A stretch of DNA of 64,000 bases from Agapanthus africanus (GCA_030015575.1 CM057344.1:595704410-595768409), one strand, 5' to 3'; shown: positions 35,448 to 49,390, counted from the first letter of the stretch. Numbers and translations: made by a program. The notes: generated by a model not told the origin, from the letters alone.

Positions 35448-37735
35448 TCGCCATTAACTTAGTCTAGCTTGGTTTAATGTGTTTTGCATTTCCGATCGAC
35501 CAAAATTCCAAAATCTACATTTTTGTTAGCATCAGTTTCTGTTGAAATTTTTTGGTCTCCAAAAATTTTTCAGGTTGTAAAAAATTGATGTACTGGAAAA
35601 TATAAGAGCTCTGTAAAAATTCGATGTAGTGACTCCACTGTGGGAGCGCAGAACCGCCGCAAACACCCCCTTCTCGCCGCGGTTCCGCCGCACACTGTGG
35701 AGATCCCTGCACCAAATTTCTACAGTATCTTTCTGGGGTTAAAATTGGGGTTTTGGAATATTAATATTGGGCCCACATTTTCTTGATGTGCTACAGTAGT
35801 GCTTGGGGCCCACTTATTATAATTTTGATTGATCGGATATTTTAAACACATTATTTCACAGTATTTACATTATATCTGCGACCGTGAATGTCACTTGATC
35901 GGTAAATCCAGTCTAACTGCTATAGCCCGGTTAGACGAATTTGCGAACGTGACTTTCACGTTGATGTTTTGTGATTTTGCTGTGATGTTGCGGATCGGTC
36001 GTGGGGGATAGCCTGGATGCAATGCTAGTACAGTTGTGGTTGTATTATGTACATTTGATATTGCGGGGCGAGCGTCCGACATGTGGACTGCCGTCACTGC
36101 CTGTTTGTATTATTTTTTTGGGGCACGGCCAGGTTGCGGTCGTTGCACCCGTTGTATGTATATTTTACTTTCTGTACTAGGATTACCCCGCGAAGGGGTG
36201 CACGGATAGCCGGGTTCTAGAGGGCAACAAGCCCGCATCTCATGGTATTGAGACGGAGGGGGCTTCACTCTAGAATTGGCGGGCTGTTCGCCGCACTCGT
36301 AGGGGGTACAGGTTGACCCAGGAGGGGTGCCCAAGTTACCGGATTCCGTGAAGTGCTGGGTGGTCCATTCACGGTGCTGAAGGGGGCTGCCTCGCTTCAG
36401 GTTTTGGCGGGTAACTTGCCGCGTCCGTAGGGGTCTAGGATTTCATTGCACAGGCTATCCACACGACCAGGGGAACGTCGGGTTTCAGCGGCTCTGTGAA
36501 ACCCGGGGATCCCAGATATCTGTATTGTTTCTGTGATGCTGTACATTTCTGTGATGTTGCATTTTATTCACGCCTTGAGCGAATATAATATATTGGTATA
36601 TATATTAGTAGATGTTGTATATGTTTTGCATCCGCGCTAGTCCAGTCCCCGCTCTGTCGTTAGTTAGCTAACCTAACGGGTAATGACGGGACCCAGTGGC
36701 GAATGCGGATGGCATATACGTACATCAGTATATTTTCGTTCTTTGTGGTGTGATCAATTGATGGGACTGCATTGATTCGGATCAATGCAAGTTAAAAACA
36801 AACCTAATCTGATGTTGTTGGAACACTTTTCAAAAAGCTGTTATTGCAAGGATGTTCACTTTTGTTTTGCATCGCGGTATTCATTTGGAATATCCTGCTC
36901 CTCAGTCGACGAGGCAAGGGCCGAGATCCCTTCACCGGGAGTGACCCCTTAGACAGAAGTTTGCGTCAGGGCATTAACTTCACTATAGCCGATTACTTTT
37001 GCTTTGCATCGTGGTATTCAGTTGGAATATCCTGCACCTCATTCTACGGGGAAAGAGCCGAGATCCCTTCACCGGGAGTGACCTCTTTAGCAACGGTTTT
37101 CGTCACTATATTTTTAAAAGCTATCCGTTCCTTCAACGATATCAAGTTCTTTACGTTAAAGGTTTTCGCCAGAAACCATTCGTAGCCCTCCGTCGTTTCA
37201 TATGGGTAGTCAATAGTATTCAAGCTGTGTTTGTTGGCCAAAGTCAAGGCACAGTGTTTGGTAGCTGTTGGTTATTCATATGCAGCATAGATAGATGCGT
37301 TGGTTTGGAACAGTCGTATAGCCTTGTTGGCCAAAGTCAAGGGCTTGTGCGGGTGGATTCGAATCAACCTGGAGAATGACGGGTAGAACTTGACATGTGA
37401 CTTATGATTTGTTGGCCAAAGTCAAGGTCATAAGAGCATGGGGCAGAAATCACATCGGGAGTTTCAAAAGAACTGAAACTTGCCAGATATGCGCATACCT
37501 TCTGGAGTGTGATGATGTGAGCGGATTCCGTCACGTTATCATGCGATGAGAGTTGGATCCCGATTCCCACTGATGAGTTAGTTTACTCCTCGGGTGATCC
37601 CGACTAATTCTTCTTTCAGGTTTGGAGGAGAATTTGACGGTAGAGTGGGAGGTTTCCAGATTAGATAAATTGGTAACCATTCTGATCTAGGTTAGAGTGC
37701 ACGCTGAGTGTTTCTTTTCTCTCTCTTTTCGGCAG
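35448..37735 (+). other. A2 structured non-coding leader
   Basis: No protein recognised. GC-rich hairpin GCAGAACCGC/GCGGTTCCGC (35648-35657, 35679-35688, 9 of 10 pairs); CGTTAG/CTAACG nested arms near 36658-36678; duplicated module; GGTTT/AAACC near 37160-37178; three stem-loops with identical loop TTGGCCAAAGT (37234-37244, 37327-37337, 37412-37422) on three different stems, for example CTGTG/CACAG in the first and CTTATGA/TCATAAG in the third; AGTTTCA/TGAAACT near 37462-37482; and a pyrimidine tract ending in AG at 37734-37735. Confidence 0.6.
36858..37091 (+). repeat. A2 duplicated three-hairpin leader module
   Basis: Copies at 36858-36953 and 36996-37091. GGTATTC..GAATATCC lies at 36876-36895 and 37013-37032; CCTC/GAGG and CCTC/GGGG follow; TCAC-CGGGA-GTGA is intact in both. 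Confidence 0.6.
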
Positions 37736-40700
37736 CAACCATTGACCCGACCCTAAGACTATGACTCAGTGACCAAGTTGACCGAACCTTCTTTAACACT
37801 GGCTTTTGGATTGTCAGAGTTGCAAACCTCATTGCCACTCCTACTTTTACCCTTTTCTCCAGGACACCCCGTTTTACTACGAACGTCCACTTCAATTGGA
37901 CAAAACCATCGTATGGTTAGATACGAACTCGAAAGAATTTATTCGAGGATGGTTTCCGGTTCTGGAGAAAACGGATAGGATTATTCAGTTGTCTTTTCCT
38001 TTTACCTTCTCTCAGGTTGCGAGTACTCCTTGGTTTAGGAGATAGTACACCTATTACGCAAATTGGATAGTCTTCTTCCAAACCTTAGGCTGGTGCCGAC
38101 CGGTAGGGAATGAAGAAAACCAATTAGCCTAACGATGGTGTACAGAAGGTATTAAGTTCAGACAAAGCAAGGGATTAGTAAGAGGGCAAAGTAAATTGCA
38201 ACAGATATTCACGACCAAACCAAATATTTCGTTACCACTCCCACATCACCTTTGTATTTCTCCAGGACACTCCGTATCACTACGAAGATCCACAGTTTAT
38301 TTGGATACTCCATCGTATGGTTATATACGAACTCGAATGGAACTTGTTCCAGTTCGGGGATGGATTCTGGTCCAGGAGAAATAGGAATAAGGTTTATTCG
38401 GTTGTCTTTTATCTTCACCCTCTCTCATTGCGAGTGTTCCTAGGATTGGGACAGTACACCCATTATGCTTATTGGATAGTCTTCTTCCAAACCATAGGCT
38501 GGTGCCGAACGGTAGGGAAGGAAGAAAACCATTTGGCCTAAAGGGGTGTACAGAAGGTAAAGACTAAAGACATATGAAGGGATTTGGAGAGGTGGCAAAG
38601 AATTATACGGTTAAAGTCGCGAATCTGGAAGAGGCATTACTAGGAATACCAGAATACCCCATCGAAACATTTCAATGTTTCAGTTTCACTGTGTAATGTT
38701 AAAGGAAAACTGATTTCCCGATTAGATACTTACTCCAGGGTATGTATTTACCAGGTACGATTGTCACATCTGTATGGTTTTACAGATGATGAGTGGGAGT
38801 AAGTTATTGGGAATTAGGTGATCATCCTCATTATATCGGGATTCGTTGTAATCGGTGATATTTGAGGAAGTCACCTGGGTAGTTTGCCGGTTGGCAAATA
38901 TTTGGTTTTGAATATCCGCTGTTATGCACCAATTTCAAATTGATATATCTGTACGTCTATTTTCATAGAGTGAGATATACCTTTCTGAAATTATGTCTAC
39001 GACATTTACCTATATCAGTGGATGGTTAGGTAAGGAGCATTAAACAGCGGTGTAATTCTTCTTAACCATAAGTACAGTTTTCAACCTACGACACACAGTG
39101 AATGAGTTTTCAGACTCAAGGGACTTATACAGAGTATTGTATGTTGTCCAGGGTCCATCAGGACAGAGGGGTTGGTCCTCGTACTATATTCGGTTTACTT
39201 ATGACTTCTCTAGTTTTTAGACAGGTGTTTCGTAGGAAACACAGGGTCCGAATTTTGAGAAGTTATAGGTATTTGAATAGAGTAGAGAACCAGGTGTTTC
39301 AAGTATCGGGATTCTTCAAAGTGATCGAAGATGTAGATACTTGTCAATGGTATTCAGTTGATAGTAGTGATTAAGAGAACTTGCTTCTCTTTCAGGTTAC
39401 TCATAATTGGAAGCATTCCTAAGTTGAGTAACGCTGATCGGCCTCCTTCCATTAAGTTCACATGCACTGGAGACAGCTGCATGATTTGAATCTGGTTCAA
39501 TTAAATCAGTTCCTCTGTTTCTATATTGGATATAGAACAGTTCATATCTTAACGTTGTTAAGGTACGGGGAGTTGTCCGGTTTATGATTAAAACCAGACA
39601 CTGGACAACTCAAGGCACGTTTCTGTAATGGCTGTTTGTGGGTTGACCCAGGCTATGACGAGGGTTGACTTTCTACCATCTGGATGAACAATAGCAATAT
39701 TGTTCTAGACTCGCCACAGTTTTATTAAAAATGGATTTTTTCATAAAACAGTAGTGGGAGTATGGTAGAACTGGAAGTGATTCCAGAACCACAAACGATT
39801 ACTGAAGATTTGATAAGGAACCTAAAGATTCAATCTGGATTGACATTCTATTGGCCACTTCGCAGATAAGGTGGGTAACTTCAGGCACCCGAGAGGTACT
39901 ATGGTAGCCTCAAGGACGGTGACAGGGAAGTTCTTGTTTACCCACAATTACCATTGCTGTTGTTCCAGGCTGCGAGACCCGGCGGGAGGATGAGTATAGC
40001 GTCGTTCTAAACTAGTTTTAGAAGTGGACGTCTATATGACTCTGCCAGAGGGTTGTCGTAGTCAGTGGGAGCAGCGGAAGCATTGGTGGACAGGTAGCTT
40101 ATGTCTATTTATAGACTAAAGCAGATATAGCGGAGATAGATCATCTATTTCTGACGTGACAGTCATAGGTTTGACTTCATCAGAATAGGGGATGGATCTG
40201 TTGAGAAGGTAGTAGGGTGTGATATCCTGGTATTTGGATGACATACACAGAGTAGGAAAAGAAACTCCTATACTACAATCGGTTATATTTTGGTCGTCAC
40301 ACAATTGTTTCTCCACAAAGGAAATGGATTTTATATCAGACATACTGGTTGCTAGATCTATGGTTTTAGATCTAGGTTTGGGTGGTTTCCCAATCAGGGT
40401 ATTTTGACAGCATTCTAAGAGTATTTAGGATGGACGACTCCTGGCGCGGTAGTGTACCTGCAGGTGATGGAGTCACTCTCTCTAAAGGTGTCTTACAGAC
40501 TAAAGTAGAGAGGGATGTGCATGATTGGCAGATCACTTGCTCAGGCAATTGAGTCAATCATGAGATGTCAAGTACCACACCAGATGTTGTTCTTGCACTA
40601 GATGCAATAAGTTGACATTGATCCAATCCTGGAGAAACGGTCGGAAGCCGTTTTAGAACATAAGTGGATGTTCTAGGGATATGATAACGACAGCCTCATT

Positions 40701-41150
40701 CGGGAGACAGTTATCATTCCAGGCTTCCAAGGTGACATGGACGACAAGGAGGTTGTCAGAGTTATAGTTCTCCTTCTGACGAAGGGCAGTATTTTGGACA
40801 GGTGGTCCAAGGCAATACTGAGGGTGGCATGGCGCAGGATACTGATTAAGTTCAGTTGATGATACAGTCTAAGAAGTTTAGATTTGGAGTTCATTTATGA
40901 GCTATGTCCCATCAGACATCCAGACACGTTCTAAGACAGGTATTGCTCTTTTCGGGAGATGGCTTTCTCCGCGAACTTGAGATATAGAGGGACATAGAAA
41001 GAAACAGCTAAGCGGATCCACTCACTGAGGCTATTCCTCGAACGCAATAGTCTCGCAAACGAGCTTTGTGAGACTGACTAGTAGAGGAGTTGGGTGTTCG
41101 GTATCACACGGGCTGTGAGTATGCGACATCGCAATAATTAGCCTTGAGTG
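37736..41150 (+). pseudogene. A2 degenerate copia pol relic
   Basis: Same order of traces as in A1: protease-like W-LDT near 37915, a partial tandem repeat (37826-38150 and 38240-38560), RT entry near 40035-40085, a YVDD-region trace near 40220-40280 with better-preserved spacing than A1, and RNase H traces near 40730-40850. There is no usable frame. The shared breaks with A1 are inherited from a common defective ancestor. Confidence 0.6.
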
Positions 41151-41151
41151 C

Positions 41152-41162
41152 AAGTGGGAGAT
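41152..41162 (+). other. A2 polypurine tract
   Basis: AAGTGGGAGAT directly before the 3' LTR. Confidence 0.85.
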
Positions 41163-43444
41163 TGTTGGAGATAGTGCCCTCAGAGTCAATTATTAGGTCA
41201 CAGGTACGTGATTGCAATGATTGATGGAGGACCTGTCCCGGTAGGACAGTCTTACTCGAGATGATAGTATGCTATCTGGTTTACCTTTATCATCGTGTAC
41301 TGTTTAAGGTGACCTGACAAGTTGCTATTACACGTTGATAGAGCCCCTAGGATTCTTGCTTGACCACCAGCAGTATGAGGGCGATCATATAAGTGGGAGC
41401 TGGGGTCTATAAGCATATCCTTAAATGGTCCCTAGTCGTGTGAGTTTCGAGACAGGGCATCGATACTCCAGAGTAGACTAGTGTATACAGTCGAGACCCC
41501 GACGAGGGGCGGTGGCTGGTCTCACAAGCCACTGGTGTCAGTTGGATCACCTAAGATGTGTACAGGTGCTCATTGGGTAATGAGTACACCGGACAGGACT
41601 CGCCGGGAACATGCTAGTTGGTCATATACCAGACGTCAGATGGCAGTTCCCTGGTGACATGTGTGCAGGTTAGTTCATCGACCTGGGGATCGTCATTTGT
41701 CTCGTGTGAGTTGCCACTGTACTTTGATTACTACCCTACCACGGCTCAAAGGAGTCGTGCAAACAGGTTTTAGTTGGGTGCAGTCCCGAGCCACATGGAG
41801 GCAGTGAGCGTATCTTCAGGGGTTCGTCTCTCCCGGTATTGGGGGTGAGGTCGCGCTGTGTCTAGGAGAGCCATTACACGAAGTCCTTGGCCAAGGCAGG
41901 AGATTTACTGGTAGGTATTCCAGTAGTATCTCAGGGTGTTCTGGGCTACACTCCGACACGACTTGTACCGCTTTTGGGGGTCTGACTTTTACCAACCCCC
42001 TAGGCCCGCCATGCGATACTCATAGACGAACGGACCGGACTGTACGGATATTGTCACTGACAGGCTCAGTAGGGTGTCAGGCTGAGTTCGCTCACAGACG
42101 TCCTTTTTGGTCAATACCTGGTAGCCCGTTACGTATTGGCTTATACCTCTGACGTGCTAGTGGTTAAATCCACAACCAAGGTGTTGACGAGTCTTTAGAG
42201 TCCCCCACATTCAGTTACTCAGCTTTCGGGCGAAAGGTTGTAGAGGCCGTATGGAGATATGGCAAGGTCCGATCAGATACGTGCGGTATTGCACGGATCA
42301 GGATCGGACAGTTTGTACTATAGGCCGTATGGATATATGGCAGGGTTCGATCAGATACGTGCGGTATTGCACGGATCAGGATCGAACGGATATCACTAGC
42401 CGGCTTTAGTATAAGCCGGATCCTAGTATAGTTCAGTGTAGATTTTGTCTCATTGCATTTGTATTTCGGTCGGAATACAAATGCAGGTGTGTATGCACAG
42501 TATCGGGGTTTTCCTGTAATTTATTACGGGACCAGTTTTATGGAGTTGCCAGTTTGCTTTTCGTTTCGGCCGATTTCCTTTGTATCGTTCATTGGCCGAA
42601 GATTGGTGGAGGAGGGCTTATTTGCATTGTTGCAAATAAGTATTTGTGGAGGGTTTCTTTGCATTTTCTTGTGTCTTGATGGTTGCACCATTCTTTGATC
42701 ACTTGACCTTGACTTCTTGACTTCATGATGGTTCATGATGGGTGGACCATACCTTGACTTTGTGTTGATGATGCTTGACTTTGGATATCATGATGGTTGA
42801 GGTGGAGTGTTGGTTTTTGCTTGTAATTATGCTTATGCATGATAGTCTTTTTTCCCTCTCTCTCTTGCATTATGTGATTGGTTATCTTTTGATACATTGA
42901 CCTCCTCTCTCATTCCTCCCATTCTTGAAGTCATGGCCGGCCACTTCCCTAGTGGGGGCTGTCCCAAATTTTTGGTGGGGTTTTTTGGCTCATTTCATGT
43001 TGCAAAAATCCCACAAGATCAATCTCCAAAGCTCCAAGTTCAATCCCTCCACCAATGGCAACCTCCACTACCCCAAAATGAGACACAAGTTCTACACAAC
43101 ATTCTACAGCAAATCTTGGGCACGTCGACTAGCCAGCTTCATGCCCGAGTTGCCTCGGCATTGAGGTGGGAGCCCGTAAAAGACGTAGGCGATGTGGTGC
43201 ACTTCCGGCGACGAGGTGGAGACCGGAGCATTCCGCAGGAGATCGGGACGACGACGAGAAGACCGGAGGACTTGGATCAGTCGGTATATCTCTATTCCCT
43301 ATCTTGTAGTTAGCTAGGACTAATTAATGGTTCGATCCGGATATTAGTGCGCGGCGGTTTGCCAGTTCAAGAAAAATTAAAGTTTATCACCGCTTCCGCA
43401 TTTGGCCGTCGGATTGACGGCCGGGGCGCCGCCGTGCACTTACA
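41163..43444 (+). repeat. A2 3' LTR
   Basis: 2,282 bp, offset about 8,010 from the 5' copy with a two-base loss near 42409 (the TATATAAG word) and a one-base gain near 42983. Confidence 0.92.
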
Positions 43445-43449
43445 CGTAC

Positions 43450-45483
43450 ACCACGCCTTGGCTAAGGTCAACAAACGTAGCACGAATACTTAACTAGTCT
43501 CTATCTGAAATGACGGAGGGCTACGCAGGTTTTTCAGAAAACCCTGAGCGTAATGAACTTGATATCGTCGTAGAATCATGTAGTTTTTGAAAAGGAGTGT
43601 TTTTGAGGCTTTTTCTTAGTTTCGCTAAAGGGGTCACTCCCGGTGAAGGGATCGTCGGCCCTTTCCTCATCGAATAAGGTGCAGGATATATCATATATAC
43701 CGCTGTGCAAAGCAAAACACTAAAAGCATTCAAAAGACAAACCGCGTTTTGTAGCATCTGCCAGTTTCGCTAAAGAGGTCACTCCCGGTGAAGGGATCTC
43801 GGCTCTTTCCCCATCGAATAAGGTGCAGGATATATCATATATATCACTGTGCAAAGCAAAACTGTAGCTACCCTTTTTATAAAGTTTTGATTCTACAACA
43901 TCTTTAGGTTTCTTTTCTTTTTATTAATCTCATTAATAAAATCCCATCAGCTTATGCTTCCTAAGTATCACAGAAGAAACGAAAGCAGTAATATTTATAT
44001 ATCAGCATATATATATAGTATAAGCATTCGTCTCAGGCAGTAATATGATCTCATCACAGAACATTGCAGTAGAAGAACATATATGAAATATTGGATATAC
44101 TAGGACGTCCGTGTTTTCAATACGAGCCTGCATAAAACACGGATTCCACGGTCGCGACGAATAGCCAAACCCACATCCCAAGACCCCTACGAGAGCGGCA
44201 AGTAACACTGCCAATTCTAGGGTTAGGAGACCCGGTCTCGACTCCTCGAGATGGCCTCCCACTGGACCCTAGAACCCGGTTACTTGTGCTCCCCTCCTTG
44301 GGTCTACCTAATGCGGAAAAGTAAATAATATACAACAGTGAAATCATCCGCAACCTGGAAGTGCCCCAATAAAAGAATATTACATTACAAATGAATTTTA
44401 CATGAATGAAAATAAAAAAAAACCTTCATCTCACATAAAACCCCCGGCTATTCAGAACACGACGATCCAATATAACATATCACAGTAACACATAATATCA
44501 CATATCATCAACGTAAGTAAATATGCGCATCCCAATTGTCGTTGACATATAGCAACGAAACCGGCGATATCACATATTACACTTACGGTCACAGAAAAGA
44601 AAGTGTAAAACTACAACATTTGGAATCCACAATCACTTTAGACATCGTAAATCCGAAATATCACATACTTCGCATTTCATGCCTAACTCTATGAATTCCA
44701 TATATTGTATCACATTCCAGATAAGTAGACAGTATTAAACTTTCCGAACAGATAATCAAATACCCAAGATTTCCCAAAGTGCTCAACTCTTGAGCGGAGT
44801 TCAAATAATCCCAGAATATGTCAAAGTACCAGTGATCCAGCCGTAGAAGGGTCAAGCCAACGCCTCATATGTGGCACGCCGTACTGCCCCAAACCCGAAG
44901 GTTCAAAAGGCAGTTCAAGACGGTCACATAATCGAGTTAAGGTTTGTTGTCTTCTAGAGGGTCCACCGCTTAACTTGTACAATTTTTCCGAAAGATTTAA
45001 ACCCGATAAAAATTCAACACTTGAAAGTTTTACGTGCCGGGAAAAAGTGGGTTAATGATACCCGTTCAACTAGTTTAACAGTTTCTAAATATCCGGAAAG
45101 AAATACGAATTTAAATATTCCGATCGAATCTACTATTACAAAACAAACCCCTGAATATTCAACACTTTAAACAGATTAAAAATACCCAGAAGCATCAACA
45201 AGCACCTACGGATATTACCATGAAAAACACGTGTCACCAATCCATAATTCCGCCGCGGAACCGCCGCGAAAAGCATGTTTTCGCCGCGGTTCCGCCGCCG
45301 TTTAGAGGAATTGTGGGCCCGTGTTTCATGGTAATTCTTAGAATTCCCTGCTGATTTTTTAACGTATTTTTAATTCAGAAAAATCCCAGTTTTTGAAAAA
45401 TTTCCAGAGAGGGGGTTATTTTCATCGGTTCGGGTTCGATCGGAGTTTTAACTTCGTAAACACATCGCCTAATGCTCTAGCTA
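43450..45483 (-). other. B2 leader, part next to the primer site
   Basis: Non-coding. In plus coordinates: the first stem-loop of the triple set with loop at 43461-43471 (TTGACCTTAGC on the minus strand), a GGTTTT/AAAACC hairpin near 43529-43546, the duplicated module (43621-43716, 43764-43861), and the GC-rich hairpin GCGGAACCGC/GCGGTTCCGC (45255-45264, 45286-45295) with an AACCGCCGCGAAAA/TTTTCGCCGCGGTT extension. No gag domain. Confidence 0.55.
43621..43861 (-). repeat. B2 duplicated three-hairpin leader module
   Basis: Copies at 43764-43861 (first on the minus strand) and 43621-43716. Hairpin 1 is TATAT/ATATA-like (43828-43845, 43684-43701). Hairpin 2 is CCTTA-ttcga-TGAGG, a wobble version of the B1 arm. 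TCAC-CGGGA-GTGA is intact in both. Confidence 0.6.
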
Positions 45484-45496
45484 GGCTCTGATACCA
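45484..45496 (-). other. B2 primer binding site (initiator tRNA-Met)
   Basis: TGGTATCAGAGCC on the minus strand, one base inside the 5' LTR. Confidence 0.88.
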
Positions 45497-45497
45497 C

Positions 45498-47169
45498 TGT
45501 AGGGTTCCTAGGCACTCTTGTGAAGGTTCATAAGGCATCAAACATGCCCGGATAAAAATTTAGACGTGCCGAACAACCCAAAGCCGGGATCTTTGCTAGA
45601 TTATTAGGGTTAAACATGCAAGATGATAACTTTTATCTAAGTGTGAGGGATTACAACCTTTGTAGTCCGCTCCTTCGCTTCACAAGCTCCGAGTAGAAGT
45701 CCCTTTGCCGCGATCCACGATCTCCCGGACTCATGAGAGGCTCCACGACTCGAACGATCCATGCTAGCTTGAAGTGTTCCAAATCTCCGATGATCTACGT
45801 CGAAGTTGCAAAGACTCAAGCTTTCTCACTCTAAAGAGATGAACACACTAATCTCATGGGCTAGATGAGATGAGGATGAGAGAGTAGTATTTTTGCTTTC
45901 TTTTTAAATCATTTTCTCATATTTATTCATCACATAAAGAATTTCTAGTGACCTTTTTCAAGAGAGAAGAAGATGATAATGGAAAAGATAATGATAAATC
46001 CTTTTGTGATGAATAGAAATAAAAGTATATGATTGATATATAAACCATGGTCAAGGATGAGTGGCTAAGAATGTGTAGAGAATAAACTAGAGTTAGGGTT
46101 TGGTTGGGTTAGAAATGTGTCATCAAAAAATATCTTAACCATGACAAAAGAAATAGCTTCTAGAAGGTGCAAGAAGCAACTAACCCTAATCAAACCCTAA
46201 CCTCATTTAATCATCCTTAAACATGTTTAACAATTAATCATATCATGTCACAATAATATATATCACATATATATTATATATATTTGCAACAAAAGAAAAT
46301 AATACAATTAACATATATCGCATATATATCAATGTATCATCCAGTGAGAAAATGAAATAATAAAGCGAGCCAATATTAGATAATGTAATACAATATATCA
46401 TATATATTATTATACATTAAATCATCGAATCAACACTTGATCCGACGATCCGGCTATATCGAATATTACCGACTAATATATCATGTACCGATTCATCGAA
46501 TCAACACTTGATCCGATGACCCGGTTCATATCTAAATATCGCGAGAATATAATACGGTATCTCATATCGCATTATTCTCGGTCCTGCACATATCACATAT
46601 GTGCCTCTACTCCGTTTCGCCTGAGCCAAGAAACCTCTGTGTAGGACTCTAAAGAATCGTCAATACGCCGGTAGCAGGTGATGATCATATCAAACACCCA
46701 CAAGCTGCAAGTGGTCAGCTAAACGTAACAGCCACCCAGGTATTGATCGATCAGAAGATCAACAAGCTAGCCTGTGCGTTCTCCTGTGAATCCAATCAGT
46801 AACACTCCCGTACAGTCCGGTCTGTTCGTCTGATATGTCGCATATCAAGTCTAGGGGTGGTATACGTCAGACCCCAGTAACCGATAAGTCGTGTCGATGT
46901 GTGGATCATAACGGGTCGAGAAACTACTAGTAACACTTACCAGTAAATCTCTATATCAGCCCTAGCCAGGGACTTCCAGTTATAGCCAATCGAACACAGC
47001 ACAACATCAACTCCCTATACCGGGAGAGACGAATCCCCTCCTATCGCTCATTGTCTCCATGTGATTCGGGACTGTACCCAAAAGCCACCGTTTTGCATGC
47101 CCTCTTGGACGTGGTAAGGTGGAAATCAAAGCACTGTGGGAATCACACAAGACTCTATGACGATCTCGG
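45498..47169 (-). repeat. B2 5' LTR, part left of B3
   Basis: 1,672 bp, begins TGTAGGGTTCC in plus orientation and matches 27059-28730 of the other LTR. It ends at the B3 target CTCGG (47165-47169). Confidence 0.92.
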
Positions 47170-49389
47170 TGTTAGTTGTATGTATGCCCTAGAGGCCAGT
47201 ATTATACAGATGATGTATATTATATTGGATGCTTGGACATATATAGAGATGACTTTCTTGCTCGATATGATAGTATGCTATCTGGTTACTCTTTATCTTA
47301 ACATGTACACTAGTCTCTTTAAACTGTCTTATAGTTACATGTTGATAAAGCCCTTAGGATGTGTACTTGACTACCTGGACTATGATGCAGATCATACTAG
47401 TGGGGACATGGTAGTCCATAAGTACATCCTTCAAGGTCCCTAGTCGTGGGTGTATCGAGACAGGGCATCGATATACCAGAGTAGACTAGCGTATACGCTT
47501 CTCGACCCATGAGATGGGCGATGGATGATCCCATATCCATTGGTGTTTGACATCAGAGATGGTGTACGGGTGCTCAGTGGAGACTGGGTACACTGGACGG
47601 ACTCGCCGAGAACTCCAGATGGTATTATACCTCACGTCAGATGGCAGTTCTCAGGTGACACTTGTGCAGGTTAGTCTGTAGACCCGAGATCGTCATAGAG
47701 TCTTGTGTGATTCCCACTGTGCTTTGATCTCCACCTTACCACGTCCATGAGGGCGTGCAAAACGGTGGTCTTTGGGTACAGTCCCGAGTCACATGGAGGC
47801 AATGAGCGATAGGAGGGGGTTTCGTCTCTCCCGGTATTGGGGGTTGATGTTGCGCTGTGCTCGATTGGCCGTAACAGGGAAGTCCCTGGCCAGGGCTGAT
47901 CAGAGATTTGCTGGTAAGTGTTACCAGTAGTTTCTCGACCCGTTACGAGCCTCACATCGGCACGACTTATCGGTTATTGGGGTCTGACGTTTACCACCCC
48001 TAGACTTGATATGCGACGTATCAGACGAACAGACCGGACTGTACGGTAAGTGTTACTGGTTGGATTCAAAGGAGTGTGAGCGGGCTAGCTCGTCGATCTT
48101 CTGATCGTTCAATACCCGGATGGCCGTTACGTTTAGCAGACCGCTTGCGGCTTGTGGGTGCTTGATATGATCATCATCTGCTACCGGCGTATTGACGAGT
48201 CTTTAGAGTCCTACACAGAGGTTTCCTGGCTCAAGCGAAACGAAATAGGAGCGCATATGAGATATGTGCGGGAGCGAGAATAATGCGTGTATGTGATACC
48301 GCATTTCATTCTCGCGATAAATGTTTCGATTGGTTATATTCGATATGACCTAGTTATCGAATCATTGATTCGATAAATCGATACATTGAATACTAGTCGG
48401 TTATGTGCGACATGACCGGATCATTGAATCAAATGTTGATTTAATGATTTAATGTATAATTATATATTTGATATATTACTTTGCATTAACTAGTATTGGT
48501 TCACTTTATATGGATTTTCTCACTTGATGTGCAAGTTGTATATGTGATATACTTTTGTGCACATATTTGTATCATGTTTGATGATACTTGATCATTTGGT
48601 TAAGTGTGAAGAATTAAACCATGGTTAAATGATAATTAGGGTTTTGCCTTATCATTTATTTATTCATTTCTTCATTTATTTCATTGGATAAATGAAAATA
48701 AAATGGTTTGTTTTTGTCATGAAGCTTGTTGAAGCTTCATGAAGCTTTGACCAAGGAGACCATTTTGTCTTCATGCTTAACCCTAACCCATCCACTTACC
48801 ATGGTCTATTCTCTACACTTAACCCTTGTTAGAATATGATAAGTATGGTTTTCTTTTTCATTTTAAGATATACTTGTCATATTCTTTTCTTCTTCTTGAC
48901 CTTCTTCTTCAAGAAAGAAACCTTGATGCCATCAATGGCAACTTGATTTCTAAAGTAAGAAATCCAATTCTAAAGTGAACCCACCTCCTATTTCTTCACC
49001 CTCTACCTCTTGCCAAGTTGTTTTGGGTGTTTTCTTCACAAGTTTCTCAACTTGGTGAAGTTGGAGCTTGAACTTGTGCAACCTCGACGTAGATCATCTT
49101 CGGCACGAAGCCGACGACCCATTCCGCTCATTTCTTCGATGAAGCCGATGTGAGAGTCCGAGATCCAACTAGGACAGCGAGAGGACGCCTACGTGGAGCT
49201 TAGGAAGTGGAGAAACGGATCTACAAAGATTGTATTTCCATTCTCTTAGTAAAGTAGTTTACTAGTTGCATCTTTCACCTAGGCATCTAGCTAACGATCC
49301 GTAGTCTAGGGTTTCTCGGCACCGTAATTTTTGAAACGGGCATGGTTGATGTCTTGTGAGACTTCTTGAGAGTGCCTAGGAACCTTACA
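47170..49389 (+). repeat. B3 5' LTR
   Basis: TGTTAGTTGTATG to ACCTTACA. Twin hairpins at 48354-48376 (TTATCGAATCA/TGATTCGATAA) and 48421-48447 (TCATTGAATCAA/TTGATTTAATGA, one wobble). No coding signal. Confidence 0.93.
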
Positions 49390-49390
49390 G

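Larger units (their letters stand above)
33151..43444 (+). mobile_element. A2: non-autonomous copia-derived element, relative of A1
   Basis: 10,294 bp with LTRs of 2,283 and 2,282 bp (33151-35433, 41163-43444), target CGTAC (33146-33150, 43445-43449). About 22 LTR differences by eye (about 1%). LTR and interior align along their full length with A1, but the two are clearly different sequences, so they are separate members of one family with an already decayed pol. It sits inside the B2 leader, in the opposite orientation to B2. Confidence 0.92.

Noticed and set aside
35900..36100. Possible tRNA or small RNA gene in the leaders
   Set aside because: No cloverleaf with A and B boxes could be recognised; tRNA similarity is limited to the primer binding sites.
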